A DNA stretch of 64,000 bases from Bacillota bacterium (lineage in GTDB: Bacteria > Bacillota > Clostridia > Lachnospirales > Lachnospiraceae): contig JAEZJV010000086.1 of NCBI GenBank assembly GCA_023415635.1, positions 51,551-115,550 of the forward strand. The letters run 5' to 3'. Made by a program: the position numbers and the translations under genes. Positions 51,779 to 60,735 of this stretch are shown here, piece by piece. Positions within the stretch are counted from its first letter, which is position 1. Every line of letters starts with the position of its first letter. The notes below the pieces were generated by a model. The model was not told where the DNA came from. It was given only the letters and a program-made list of their open reading frames with translations, and ran no database searches.

Positions 51779-52807
51779 CTATGGAATCATAACTGCTCTT
51801 CCGTTAATTTCATTAAATATATCCAGCGCTTTGTTATAATCAGTTAATGGCATGACACTGCCTACATAAGCAGACAGATTAATATTACTATTCTTAAGTA
51901 TAGACATTAATAGCTCCCAGGTATTATACATGTGTCTACCGAATATTCCTGTTATCTTCAGCTCTCTGTAAACCACTCGATACATATAATTCGGAACTAC
52001 CAGATCCGCTTCTATCATGCCTACATGCACAAGCTGCCCTGCTGTAGCCATAGCATCAATGGCCTGATTAATCACTCTGTTATTTCCGGTAAAATCTACA
52101 ACACACTCAACGCCAATCCCTGCCGTTTCTGCCATCACTCGGGTTACAAAATCTTCCTTCATACCATTAATCGCTACGTCCGCACCGAGAGTAAGGCTGT
52201 AATTAAGTCTGTCTTCATTCACATCGAGAGAAATAACCTTAACAGCACCCAGCGTTTTTGCTAATTCACAGGCCATCAAACCAATCGTGCCTACCCCTAA
52301 AATTGCCACTGTTTTGCCGCTTGGATTAGCTTTTTGTAGGCTATGTAATGCAGTTCCGAGGGGCTCCAAAAGAGACATCTGCACATAATCAGCATCCTTG
52401 TCCAATTTTATTGCAGAGATTTCCGGCAATCGTATATATTCCGCAAAACAGCCGTCAACATTTCTTCCTAGAACACCCATCTGATTGGTACAGATATGGT
52501 TGTTCCCCGTTCTGCACTCATGACAGTAACCGCAGGGTATATGAGTTTCACCCGCAACCTTATCTCCCGGGTTAAAATTCTTCACAAGACTGCCCGTTTT
52601 AACAACTTCACCTGCAAACTCATGTCCCAAGGTAAACGGAGTTTTCAAATTTCTAACAAGCGGTGACCATTCGAAGACTTCCACATCAGATTTACACATT
52701 GCGGCTGCTTTTACCTTAACCAGCAAATCATGTTCACCTATTTCCGGAATTGGAATTTCTACAAATTCCGCACCTGGCCCGGCTTTCATTTTTCTTAGTG
52801 CTTGCAT
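51779..52807 (-). CDS. Zinc-dependent alcohol dehydrogenase, threonine 3-dehydrogenase-like
   Basis: About 342 residues. The ATG at 52807 is favoured over the adjacent ATG at 52810 because GGAGG lies 6 nt before it. It is a medium-chain dehydrogenase with catalytic-zinc Cys in AMCKSDVEV and His-Glu in LGHEFAGEV, four structural-zinc Cys in CGYCHECRTGNNHIC, and the NAD site AILGVGTIGLMAC. The late motif GIFGRHMYNTWELL resembles threonine 3-dehydrogenase (GIYGREMFETW). Related enzymes oxidise sorbitol, galactitol or other sugar alcohols. In this operon it may oxidise a sugar or an alcohol released from the glycoside. Confidence 0.9.
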   Translation of the reverse strand: MQALRKMKAGPGAEFVEIPIPEIGEHDLLVKVKAAAMCKSDVEVFEWSPLVRNLKTPFTLGHEFAGEVVKTGSLVKNFNPGDKVAGETHIPCGYCHECRTGNNHICTNQMGVLGRNVDGCFAEYIRLPEISAIKLDKDADYVQMSLLEPLGTALHSLQKANPSGKTVAILGVGTIGLMACELAKTLGAVKVISLDVNEDRLNYSLTLGADVAINGMKEDFVTRVMAETAGIGVECVVDFTGNNRVINQAIDAMATAGQLVHVGMIEADLVVPNYMYRVVYRELKITGIFGRHMYNTWELLMSILKNSNINLSAYVGSVMPLTDYNKALDIFNEINGRAVMIP

Positions 52808-52887
52808 CATATTCCTCCTTTATTTCAATGAAAACCATTTATTGAAGATAAATCGCTTCTCTGGAAGCTTATAACTGTGCCAAAACA

Positions 52888-55131
52888 TTATTTCACTCTG
52901 AAATCACAGAAGTTCTCTGATAGAAGCTCTCCATCTCTCGCTGTAACACTCATGATAACTTTAAAATTGTGTCCCGCATATTCTTCCTTTAAGGGCAGTA
53001 CAATGTGGTCAGGAATTTCACAAGAGTCGGGGATAAGATCCAGTTCAAATTTATGGGACGCAACTGTTGTCTCTGTAGTGAGATCTACCACCTTCCAGGA
53101 AATTTTTGCTCCTTCGACCTTATCATAATGGTCATTATTAACCCAAACCCTTGCTGTAAAGGTCTTTCCTGCTTCAAAAACCTTTTCTCTACCGAGCCGG
53201 TATGGACGCATGGAGGGTTCGAGGCTAATCAATACCGGAGTATATACCATCTGCATATAGTCATACACCTTATAAGGACGGCGATAATAGTCAAGCAATC
53301 CAGAACCGATCATTGGGCAGGCATCACTCCAATAGTATAGATACATCGTTGTTACCGGATAATATTTACGCTGGCGAAGGAATTCTATCTGTTCTTTTAC
53401 CGCAATTGCTTCATAGTCCTGAGTATTCTGAATGAATTCTTCCAGAGAGTTACCAAGCTCAATCTTCGCGAATTTGAAGGTGTTAGAGTAAAATAGTCCG
53501 TAATACTCCCAGGTATCCCAATGCGGAGGCCATAGCTTATCTTCCGGAATAAAGGTCTTCAATGTCTCTAAACATGGAATGGACTGATTGCCAAACTCCA
53601 CGATATGAGGAGGTATGATTTTATCATTCACATCCACATCACCATCATTGCAGCAGCCAAGCATAATGTTCATTACACCCTCTCGATAATCACCGAGATG
53701 AACCCAGCGTACAGGATCTATACTTTTTAAGGTTTCCTTCAGTACTTTACAAAGACGGAAATAATTATTCGGCTTATCCGGCAGCATATATATTTCAGGT
53801 TCCTTATAAACTGACCACATACCCATACAAGCGTGATTGGTAAGCATCATTCCCATATCGCGAATCATATCTGAAGCTCTGGATATAAGATCATCATCAT
53901 CACTGACACAATAGTGCAGCGGGAATACTTGCCACATTAATAAACCCAATTCATCACATAGGCTGTATACTCCGTCCTTTTCCACATGGCTCCCGATTCG
54001 GATGGAATTGATGTTCATCTTAATCATTTTCTCAAAGTCCTGCTCCCACATTTGCGGATTTGCTTCACTCATCCATAGGCTGGAGATATATCTCATACCG
54101 CGAAGGAAAATTCGTTTTCCATTCAAGTATAGCTTTCCGTATTTTTCGTCGTATACGACATCCTTAATACCGAATCTCATGGTTATCGAATCGTCGAGAT
54201 AATCAAGCTTTAAGGAATATAGATGAGGAAATCCATGATCCCAGGTCCACCACAGCTTGGCATCCTGAACAGTAATTACAAGCTTAACCGTAGTACGTCC
54301 TGGATTAAGGATAATCTTGCGGCTTCTTGAATGCAGTTCATCGCTTTCAAAGTTTGCCGGAGTAATCATGGCGCCCAGCATACTGCTAACCGTCTTTCCT
54401 GTTGTATTGTTCAATGTAATATCTAAGCTGACCAATGCAGAACCGTTTGGCTTATCCTTTTGGTCTCCCACCCAATCCTTTTTTAATACTGTTTTGGTAG
54501 AAATTTTACAGTACTCTACAAATACCTCCGGACGAACTACCAATTCAACAGCATCCCAAATTCCGGCTGAATTGCCATCCTGTCTGAACGAGGTTTCTGA
54601 CCCCGGTCGATGCATAGCATCGATCATATGTCCTTTGATCTGGGTAATTGCCTTGGCTTGATGTCTTTGATAAGGCTCTGATAATGGTGTATCCTTATCA
54701 AGTCCGCAATTAATATATTCCGTAGTATCTCTTGGTGCACTGTCTTTTACAACCAGTACATTCTCTTCACCCGGTATAAGATAATTTGTAACATCAAATT
54801 CAAACGGGTTAAAAATACCCTCATGGTTGCCTAAATAGTTGCCATTCAACCAAACATCGGCAATATAATCCACTGCACCGAATCTTAAATATATCTTTTC
54901 ACCTTCATTTATCTTGTCCGGAACAAATACTCTCCGAAACCAGACCGTACCGAAATAATCTCCTATTTCTGTAAGGTACCAATTATTCGGCACCTGTATA
55001 TCCTTCCAATCGGACACCTTTGCATCCTTTTGAAAATAGCCTTCCAGTTCGCCGCTATCCGTCTTATCAATTTTATATTTCCATATACCGGATAGATCGA
55101 ATTTCTGTCGGCCTTCATGCAGCATTATCAT
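52888..55131 (-). CDS. Cytoplasmic GH2-family glycoside hydrolase B
   Basis: A 747-residue enzyme without signal peptide, so it acts on imported substrate. Domain order is the GH2 jelly-roll sugar-binding domain (about 10-200; WKDIQVPNNWYL, YIADVWLNGNYLGNHEG), Ig-like domain (about 205-325) and TIM barrel (about 330-640; LYLNGKRIFLRGMRYISSLW). The probable nucleophile is Glu512 in HIVEFGNQS and the acid/base is Glu444 in MWSVYKEPEIY. The residue before the acid/base is Lys where clan GH-A enzymes nearly always have Asn. It is a tandem paralogue of the upstream gene, 32 bp away. Specificity cannot be assigned. Confidence 0.9.
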   Translation of the reverse strand: MIMLHEGRQKFDLSGIWKYKIDKTDSGELEGYFQKDAKVSDWKDIQVPNNWYLTEIGDYFGTVWFRRVFVPDKINEGEKIYLRFGAVDYIADVWLNGNYLGNHEGIFNPFEFDVTNYLIPGEENVLVVKDSAPRDTTEYINCGLDKDTPLSEPYQRHQAKAITQIKGHMIDAMHRPGSETSFRQDGNSAGIWDAVELVVRPEVFVEYCKISTKTVLKKDWVGDQKDKPNGSALVSLDITLNNTTGKTVSSMLGAMITPANFESDELHSRSRKIILNPGRTTVKLVITVQDAKLWWTWDHGFPHLYSLKLDYLDDSITMRFGIKDVVYDEKYGKLYLNGKRIFLRGMRYISSLWMSEANPQMWEQDFEKMIKMNINSIRIGSHVEKDGVYSLCDELGLLMWQVFPLHYCVSDDDDLISRASDMIRDMGMMLTNHACMGMWSVYKEPEIYMLPDKPNNYFRLCKVLKETLKSIDPVRWVHLGDYREGVMNIMLGCCNDGDVDVNDKIIPPHIVEFGNQSIPCLETLKTFIPEDKLWPPHWDTWEYYGLFYSNTFKFAKIELGNSLEEFIQNTQDYEAIAVKEQIEFLRQRKYYPVTTMYLYYWSDACPMIGSGLLDYYRRPYKVYDYMQMVYTPVLISLEPSMRPYRLGREKVFEAGKTFTARVWVNNDHYDKVEGAKISWKVVDLTTETTVASHKFELDLIPDSCEIPDHIVLPLKEEYAGHNFKVIMSVTARDGELLSENFCDFRVK

Positions 55132-55163
55132 AAGTCATACCCCTTCTTTGATATTTTGTTCGA

Positions 55164-57404
55164 TCAATTGCAGGCTTTAAAGCGCATTGCATTCGTAGAT
55201 AGCACTTGATTATCATGAGATTTTACTGACATTTCCACAATATATTCACCGATATAGTCTTCCGGAATAATCCAGTTAATCTCATCCAATACCTTTACAG
55301 AATCGGGTTCCAATGTAGTAACAAAGGAATGACCCACCAGGATTTCCTCATTATTTATTCTTCTGATTTTCCATTCAATCTGAGCATCCACAATTTCATG
55401 ATAATGATCATTATTTACCCATATCTTTCCGCCAAAGACCTGTGATCTGTCATATTTCTTTTCTCGTCCTATGACATAGGGATCCTTATTCCACTCAAGA
55501 CTGATCAGAACCTGAGTATATACACTCTTCATCGATTCATATACTTCATAGGGCTCTCTGTAATAATCCAGCAAACCGGAGCCCATTATCGGGCAGGCAT
55601 CACTCCAATAGTATAAGAACATGGAAGCTACCGGTTGGTACTTTCTTTGTCTCAGCACCTCAATTTGTTCCTTTACCACTACTGCTTCATAAGCCTGGGT
55701 ATTATGAATAAACTCCTCAAGTGAGCTCCCCATCTCCACTTTTGCCCTTTTGAACTGATTCCGGTAGAATAAGCCCCAGTACTCCCATGTATCCCAATCC
55801 GGAGGCCAAAGCTTGTCTTCCGGTATAAACTTCTTTAAGCTCTTTAGAGACGGAACAGAATCTGCTCCAAATTCAACAATATTCGGCTTGATTTCTGTCT
55901 TTAGAATATCCATGTCGCCATCCTGGCAGGAGCCGATCATGATGTTCTGTACTCCTTCGCGATAATCTCCCTTATGAATCCAGCGAATTGGATCTACTGT
56001 ACCTAAGGTTTCCTTTAAGATTTCACATAATCTGAAGTAATTATTCGGCTTATCCGGTAAGCCATAAATTTCAGGTTCCTTAAACACAGACCACATACCC
56101 ATACAAGCATGGTTTGTTAACATAAGTCCCATATTATAAATCATTTCGGAAGCTCTATCAATTACGTCATCACCGTCATCAATACAATAATGGAGAGGAA
56201 ATACCTGCCACATCAAAAGTCCAAGCTCGTCGCATAGCTTATAGACACCGTCTCTTTCCACATGACTTCCTATTCTGATTGCATTGATATCCATGTCGAG
56301 CATTTTCTTGAAGTCTTTATCCCACATTTCTTCATTAGCTTCACTCATCCACAGGCTTGAAATGTATCTCATACCACGTAGAAAAATTTTCTTTCCATTC
56401 AAATACCATTGTCCCTTTTCATCAGTGTGGATATCCTTTACACCGATGTTCAATTTGGCCACATCGCTTTCCACGGTAACCTTCGCTGTGTACAAATTCG
56501 GCTTTCCATGATCCCAAGTCCACCATAAACGTACCTCAGGAATTGTTATTGCAATTTTGAATACATTGTCACCCGGCTGAACAACAACCTCACGGGAAAT
56601 GGAATGTATTGCGGGATCGTCAAAATTATAAGCAGCTACATCTAGAAAAATCGTCGTTTTTACCGCATGGTCTTTGCTACTGTTGATATGTACATCAAAG
56701 GCTGCAAGGCCTGTTCCATCAAGCTTATCCTGTTTATCACCAAGCCAATCCTTTTTATAGACAATCTGAGTGTAGCTCTTGATATAGTCAACATAGATAT
56801 CGGGCTTTGCTACCAGCTTTACATTTCCCCAAATTCCGCCTGAATTACCGTCCTGACGGAAGGATGTCATTGATCCGGGACGATGCATTGCCTCAATCAT
56901 ATGCCCCTTAATTTGGGTAATTCCTTTTGATTGATGATATTTATATGGTATTGAAAGCGGTGTTGCTTCCTCATCAGCAAGAATATATTCTGTTGTATCC
57001 TTAGGAGCAGCGTCTCTGACAACCAGAATATTCTCTCCATCATGATTCACAAAGTCTGTTATTTCAAATTCAAAAGGATCAAACATTCCTTCGTGAAAAC
57101 CCAAATACTGACCATTCAACCAAACCTCTGATATATAATCTATGCCTTCAAAATGTATGAACAATCTCTGTCCCCTAAATTCTTTAGGAACATTGAATTT
57201 TCTTTCATACCAAATCGTTCCGAAGTAATCTCCGATTTCTTCTACAAGATACCAGTTATGCGGTACCTTGATATCCTTCCAGGTGTTATAATTATGATTA
57301 GTAAGATAATAGCTTTGTCTAACTCCGATATCATTCTGATCAATTTTATATTTCCATGTACCATTAAGATCAACAACGGATCTTTCATAGATTTCATGTA
57401 TCAT
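55164..57404 (-). CDS. Cytoplasmic GH2-family glycoside hydrolase A
   Basis: A 746-residue GH2 enzyme closely resembling protein B along its whole length, probably from a tandem duplication. It has the jelly-roll domain with WKDIKVPHNWYLVEEIGDYF, barrel start WYLNGKKIFLRGMRYISSLW, acid/base Glu443 in MWSVFKEPEIYG and nucleophile candidate Glu511 in NIVEFGADS. It shares the Lys-Glu instead of Asn-Glu motif. No signal peptide. GGAGGT lies 8 nt before the ATG, and the gap to the DUF296 gene is 31 bp. The two copies may act on different linkages or anomers (inference). Confidence 0.9.
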   Translation of the reverse strand: MIHEIYERSVVDLNGTWKYKIDQNDIGVRQSYYLTNHNYNTWKDIKVPHNWYLVEEIGDYFGTIWYERKFNVPKEFRGQRLFIHFEGIDYISEVWLNGQYLGFHEGMFDPFEFEITDFVNHDGENILVVRDAAPKDTTEYILADEEATPLSIPYKYHQSKGITQIKGHMIEAMHRPGSMTSFRQDGNSGGIWGNVKLVAKPDIYVDYIKSYTQIVYKKDWLGDKQDKLDGTGLAAFDVHINSSKDHAVKTTIFLDVAAYNFDDPAIHSISREVVVQPGDNVFKIAITIPEVRLWWTWDHGKPNLYTAKVTVESDVAKLNIGVKDIHTDEKGQWYLNGKKIFLRGMRYISSLWMSEANEEMWDKDFKKMLDMDINAIRIGSHVERDGVYKLCDELGLLMWQVFPLHYCIDDGDDVIDRASEMIYNMGLMLTNHACMGMWSVFKEPEIYGLPDKPNNYFRLCEILKETLGTVDPIRWIHKGDYREGVQNIMIGSCQDGDMDILKTEIKPNIVEFGADSVPSLKSLKKFIPEDKLWPPDWDTWEYWGLFYRNQFKRAKVEMGSSLEEFIHNTQAYEAVVVKEQIEVLRQRKYQPVASMFLYYWSDACPIMGSGLLDYYREPYEVYESMKSVYTQVLISLEWNKDPYVIGREKKYDRSQVFGGKIWVNNDHYHEIVDAQIEWKIRRINNEEILVGHSFVTTLEPDSVKVLDEINWIIPEDYIGEYIVEMSVKSHDNQVLSTNAMRFKACN

Positions 57405-57435
57405 TGATTAGCACCTCCAGCAATTCTTATGTATC

Positions 57436-57870
57436 TCAGTCCTCTTTGGGAAATAACTTTCTCACATTCTCCGGTGTTAACATTCGTTTTAATTGAATAC
57501 CTTCTATCTCTATTATGGTTAACTCCAACAGATATAATACCTCAGTACCTTTTTCCAGATGCCCTATCTGTATGCTTTCCTTACTTCCCATTGAAAAATG
57601 TAAATGTGCACTTCCATCGATCACTGTACCGGAGATGCAGCCCAATTCAAAAGGTTGATCAAAGCTTACAAATTCATCCACCGTTGCTTCATCCATAGTT
57701 AATGGTCTATGAAATTCGACATGCTTTACAGAACCGACTGCACTGGCAATATATGCGTTTGCAATTCCTTCTTCCTTTAAAACACTTTCCACTGATTCAA
57801 TGACTTTCTCTCCTCTTTCAAGCTCTAGTATAATTACCCGCCCTAAGCCTTTTGCACAATAATGTTTCAT
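57436..57870 (-). CDS. PPC/DUF296-domain protein
   Basis: A 144-residue cytoplasmic protein of the PPC (DUF296) family. The fold signature is LERGEKVIESVESVLKEEG, then IASAVGSVKHVEFHRP and SAHLHFSMGSKES; the two histidines of HLHFSMG match the zinc-site region. Plant AHL proteins use this domain for assembly; stand-alone bacterial members are trimeric and of unknown role. It is the first gene of the large operon, 252 bp from the divergent GntR gene, with a predicted promoter and GntR-type palindrome directly upstream. A metal-dependent or accessory enzymatic role in the pathway is possible, but unproven. Confidence 0.87.
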   Translation of the reverse strand: MKHYCAKGLGRVIILELERGEKVIESVESVLKEEGIANAYIASAVGSVKHVEFHRPLTMDEATVDEFVSFDQPFELGCISGTVIDGSAHLHFSMGSKESIQIGHLEKGTEVLYLLELTIIEIEGIQLKRMLTPENVRKLFPKED

Positions 57871-57899
57871 TGAACAACGTCCTCTCTTAAATATAATTT

Positions 57900-57942
57900 A
57901 TAAATTATAATTTATATTATCATAATATATTTCTTTTGTAAA
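57900..57942 (-). promoter_or_regulatory. Operon promoter with candidate GntR operator
   Basis: On the minus strand, -35 TTTACA (57937-57942) and -10 TAATAT (57914-57919) are 17 bp apart. The perfect 16-bp palindrome ATAAATTATAATTTAT (57900-57915) reaches from the -10 edge across the expected +1. A second overlapping palindrome occupies 57893-57908. Confidence 0.66.
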
Positions 57943-58064
57943 CAGCTATTTAAATAATTACAGATAAGTAAATTTTTATAAATTAATGTATAATTTTAGT
58001 GCATTATTTATAAAATGTATATCATAAATAAACATATTTATACCATTTTATACAAACTTGAAAT

Positions 58065-58096
58065 TTGAGATTGAATATGCATAAATTATAATTTAT
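58065..58096 (+). promoter_or_regulatory. gntR-type promoter with the same palindrome
   Basis: -35 TTGAGA (58065-58070) and -10 TATAAT (58087-58092) have a 16-bp spacer. The palindrome ATAAATTATAATTTAT (58081-58096) covers the entire -10 and is identical to the copy at 57900-57915, consistent with autorepression. Confidence 0.68.
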
Positions 58097-58125
58097 AATG
58101 GGATAATAAAGAAAAAGGAAAGGTG

Positions 58126-58815
58126 ATGTATAAAGAAGCGTTTCGTGCATTCTTTATACAAAGGGTGGTAATGGATAATTCTGTATTAACCGAAAATGCA
58201 TATAATTTTATACTTAATCAAATTCTTAATGGAGAAATTAAACCAGGCGATCGTATTAGAGAAGATTTAATTGCAGAACAAATGGGTACAAGCCGAACCC
58301 CGGTACGTGAAGCAGTTAATCAATTGTCTCAAAATGGGTTTATCACATACCTAAAGCGCAAAGGGCTATATTGTGTTGAAATTTCCAAGCAAGATCTCTT
58401 AAATCTGCTGGATCTCAGATTGGTACTTGAAGATTTAAGCTATCGCCGTTGCGCTGAGCTCGCCACTGAGGAAGACATTAAAAGGATGTATGCTTATATT
58501 GATACTTTTCAATCCTATGACAAAGAAAAGCGTATACAGCTACATAACCAATGTGATATCAAATTCCATCTTATGACCGCAGAAATAACTCAATCTCCCA
58601 GATTAATAAAGTATATCAATGAAGTAGAAACCATTCTCCTCATAGCAAGATCAAACCTAAAAAATTATGCAATGATTAATGAAGTGATCGATTTATCCTG
58701 GTTTTTACATCGAGATATTGTAAAGGGTATCGAAATGAAAGATTTTGACTTAATCAGCAGAACCAACGACAGACATATGCAATTGATGAAAGAGACACAA
58801 ATACTATCGGAATAG
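58126..58815 (+). CDS. GntR family regulator, FCD subfamily
   Basis: About 229 residues. The ATG at 58126 follows AAGGA by 6 nt; a GTG at 58123 and an ATG at 58171 (MDNSVLTENAYNF) are alternatives. The N-terminal winged HTH contains NGEIKPGDRIREDLIAEQMG and TSRTPVREAVNQLSQNGFI. The C-terminal all-helical FCD domain (about 85-225) has possible metal-binding His in NQCDIKFHLM and SWFLHRDIVKG. FCD regulators usually bind small carboxylates or sugar acids. It is divergent from the fourteen-gene operon and is its most probable repressor; a mevalonate, HMG or sugar-acid effector would suit the operon (inference). Confidence 0.92.
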   Translation: MYKEAFRAFFIQRVVMDNSVLTENAYNFILNQILNGEIKPGDRIREDLIAEQMGTSRTPVREAVNQLSQNGFITYLKRKGLYCVEISKQDLLNLLDLRLVLEDLSYRRCAELATEEDIKRMYAYIDTFQSYDKEKRIQLHNQCDIKFHLMTAEITQSPRLIKYINEVETILLIARSNLKNYAMINEVIDLSWFLHRDIVKGIEMKDFDLISRTNDRHMQLMKETQILSE

Positions 58816-59092
58816 AACCTATTTTATTCATAACCAAGGAACTAAGTATATATGATTTTACTATAAACCCGCTAATGTTACTCTATACTTTTAGCTGGTA
58901 TATTATATTTCTCAAAATTTAACTTTATAGTATGATTGATAGACTATTCCTCTGCCGGTCACTTACTAAGAGTCATAATGGATTTTTAGATATACCTCTT
59001 TACTTTTGAGTTAGAATACTAAGGAATTTTTCTGTAATTTTTAATGCATAAAGAGAAGTCTGTATATATTTGATTCCTTACATTTTAACAGA
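58816..59092. other. AT-rich intergenic stretch without a gene
   Basis: The 425 bp between the GntR stop and the glycosyltransferase stop hold only the hairpin at 59093-59142. I see no open frame with an SD, no RNA gene and no repeat in the remainder. Confidence 0.6.
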
Positions 59093-59142
59093 AAAGAATG
59101 CACACTCCACGGCTTAACGATACCGTACAATATGCATTCTTT
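59093..59142. terminator. Bidirectional hairpin terminator
   Basis: AAAGAATGCA/TGCATTCTTT forms a 10-bp outer stem, with an inner ACGG/CCGT. It lies between the convergent GntR and glycosyltransferase genes, with an A-run on the left and T-run on the right. Confidence 0.6.
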
Positions 59143-59240
59143 ATGTTGGCATGAGCAATCTTCCATTATTGTCTTACTATGTTCCTGCAGCTAAGTTCCT
59201 TGAAACGGCAAAATGATGACGTTACTATCAGATGCTATAT

Positions 59241-60422
59241 TTATTGTCTCTTTTTAATGAGATTTTCAATTGTATCAGCTGCCAATCTATAACCTCCGCT
59301 CTTATGAAAACCATTAGATATTTCTTCTGCGGACTGCCTATAGGATTGATTCTCCAGAACCTCCTTTATAGCTTCTTTGATTTTTTCCGGAGAGTCATCA
59401 TGCAAATAGACACCTGCACCTAATTCATTTACCCGATAAGCAACACCACCCTGTTCCGGTGTCTGTGGAAACATAACCAAGGGCACCTTATAATAGAGGG
59501 CTTCACTGACACTGTTCATTCCACAATGAGTTAAAAATGCATCTACCGTTTGCAGTACTTCTTTTTGGTCTACACTGCCCGCTATAGTGAAATTCTGCGG
59601 TATTTCTCCTAACTTCTTTAGATCAATTAATTCTCCTACAGACATAATAACATCAAAATCAGAATCCTTTAGTGCGACCATACATTTTCTATAAAAGCCT
59701 TCCATCAGATTATTTACTGTCCCCATCGAAATATAAATCGTTCTCCTTTGCGGTTTTATAACCTCATGATCTAGTACTCCTACCGACGGGCCAACAAAGG
59801 TATATTTATCTGAAAAGGTATCAGCGCATGGCTGGAATTCCTTTGAGGTATAGACAATAGTATTGGTGTCATTATCGTTTTGCACAACAGATAGAACATT
59901 TTTTACCGGATAGCCCTTTGCCTGTAATTTTTTAATCCACTTATTTGCTTTTGGTATGGAAAACAGCATCCTAAATAGCTGAGTGATATCTTGTTTCATT
60001 ATTTTGGCAGAATAACGGTTAAAGGCAAAGGTAGTAGTAGACGATATAAAAGGTACCGAGAGCTTATAGGCTGCCAATTTGCCCCACATCGCCATAGAAT
60101 CTGCTACAATACAATCCGGTTTCCATTGGGACATTTCATCTATAATCGTATCATCCATAGCTAATGTAGTTTTCACTAAAATCTCAGTGGAAAACGCAAT
60201 ATCTTTACCAATCCGTTCTCCGTCTTCTGGTGTTAGCTTCATCTGAATATCGTAAGAATCACAGGAGATATATTTCGCACCTGTTGCTTCTATCTTCTCC
60301 TTTAAACTATCATAGGAATAATATCGAACCTCATTCCCACGTCTGACCAACTCTTTTACGACCTCCAAGGTAGGATTAGTATGTCCATGTGCCGGGATGC
60401 AAAAAAAAGCTATTTTACTCAT
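59241..60422 (-). CDS. GT1-family (MGT-type) glycosyltransferase
   Basis: About 393 residues from the ATG at 60422, with GGAGG 9 nt upstream; a TTG at 60428 lies too close to the SD. It is GT-B fold: the N-terminal acceptor domain starts IAFFCIPAHGHTNPTLEVVK, and the C-terminal nucleotide-sugar domain carries TIYISMGTVNNL and the signature LTHCGMNSVSEAL followed by PLVMFPQTPEQGGVAYRV. The usual His-Gly-Gly reads His-Cys-Gly. MGT-family enzymes glycosylate macrolides, flavonoids and other small hydrophobic compounds for detoxification. It is monocistronic, from its own region. Confidence 0.92.
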   Translation of the reverse strand: MSKIAFFCIPAHGHTNPTLEVVKELVRRGNEVRYYSYDSLKEKIEATGAKYISCDSYDIQMKLTPEDGERIGKDIAFSTEILVKTTLAMDDTIIDEMSQWKPDCIVADSMAMWGKLAAYKLSVPFISSTTTFAFNRYSAKIMKQDITQLFRMLFSIPKANKWIKKLQAKGYPVKNVLSVVQNDNDTNTIVYTSKEFQPCADTFSDKYTFVGPSVGVLDHEVIKPQRRTIYISMGTVNNLMEGFYRKCMVALKDSDFDVIMSVGELIDLKKLGEIPQNFTIAGSVDQKEVLQTVDAFLTHCGMNSVSEALYYKVPLVMFPQTPEQGGVAYRVNELGAGVYLHDDSPEKIKEAIKEVLENQSYRQSAEEISNGFHKSGGYRLAADTIENLIKKRQ

Positions 60423-60428
60423 TCTCAA

Positions 60429-60735
60429 TTTCCTCCCTTATTGTTATACAATGAAGTATAACTATGTAACCAGGCTTATTGAATTCTCTCAAAACCGATG
60501 ATACATCACCCGAAATAAATAGTAAAGTAAACCCTTGTAATCACTACTATTGAATTCGCGAGCTGTATAACCACTCTCAGTAACCCATTCTTTTTATATA
60601 CCGATACACCATCATAATGATGGATGGATTTGTATTACGCAGTTGGTCGGATTTTCTTTCCTTTGGTCGAACCGGAACTGGCGGTTGGGTTGGCGACAAT
60701 GGAACCTTATGTTGTGTGAATTATAAATCAAATGA
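60429..60735. other. Intergenic stretch with a short GC-richer island
   Basis: Within this 307-bp gap, about 60640-60710 is clearly richer in GC than its AT-rich flanks. A 41-codon frame (ATG 60617, stop 60737-60739, plus strand) and an antisense frame both cross it without an SD. It includes AACCG-GAACTGG-CGGTT. No known element is recognised. Confidence 0.4.

Noticed and set aside
57893..57915. Palindromes upstream of the DUF296 gene as a terminator
   Set aside because: They are pure A/T with no loop and lie upstream of genes on both strands; an operator fits better.
60655..60680. tRNA-like GGTTCGACC on the minus strand
   Set aside because: No acceptor stem, D arm or anticodon arm can be formed around it.
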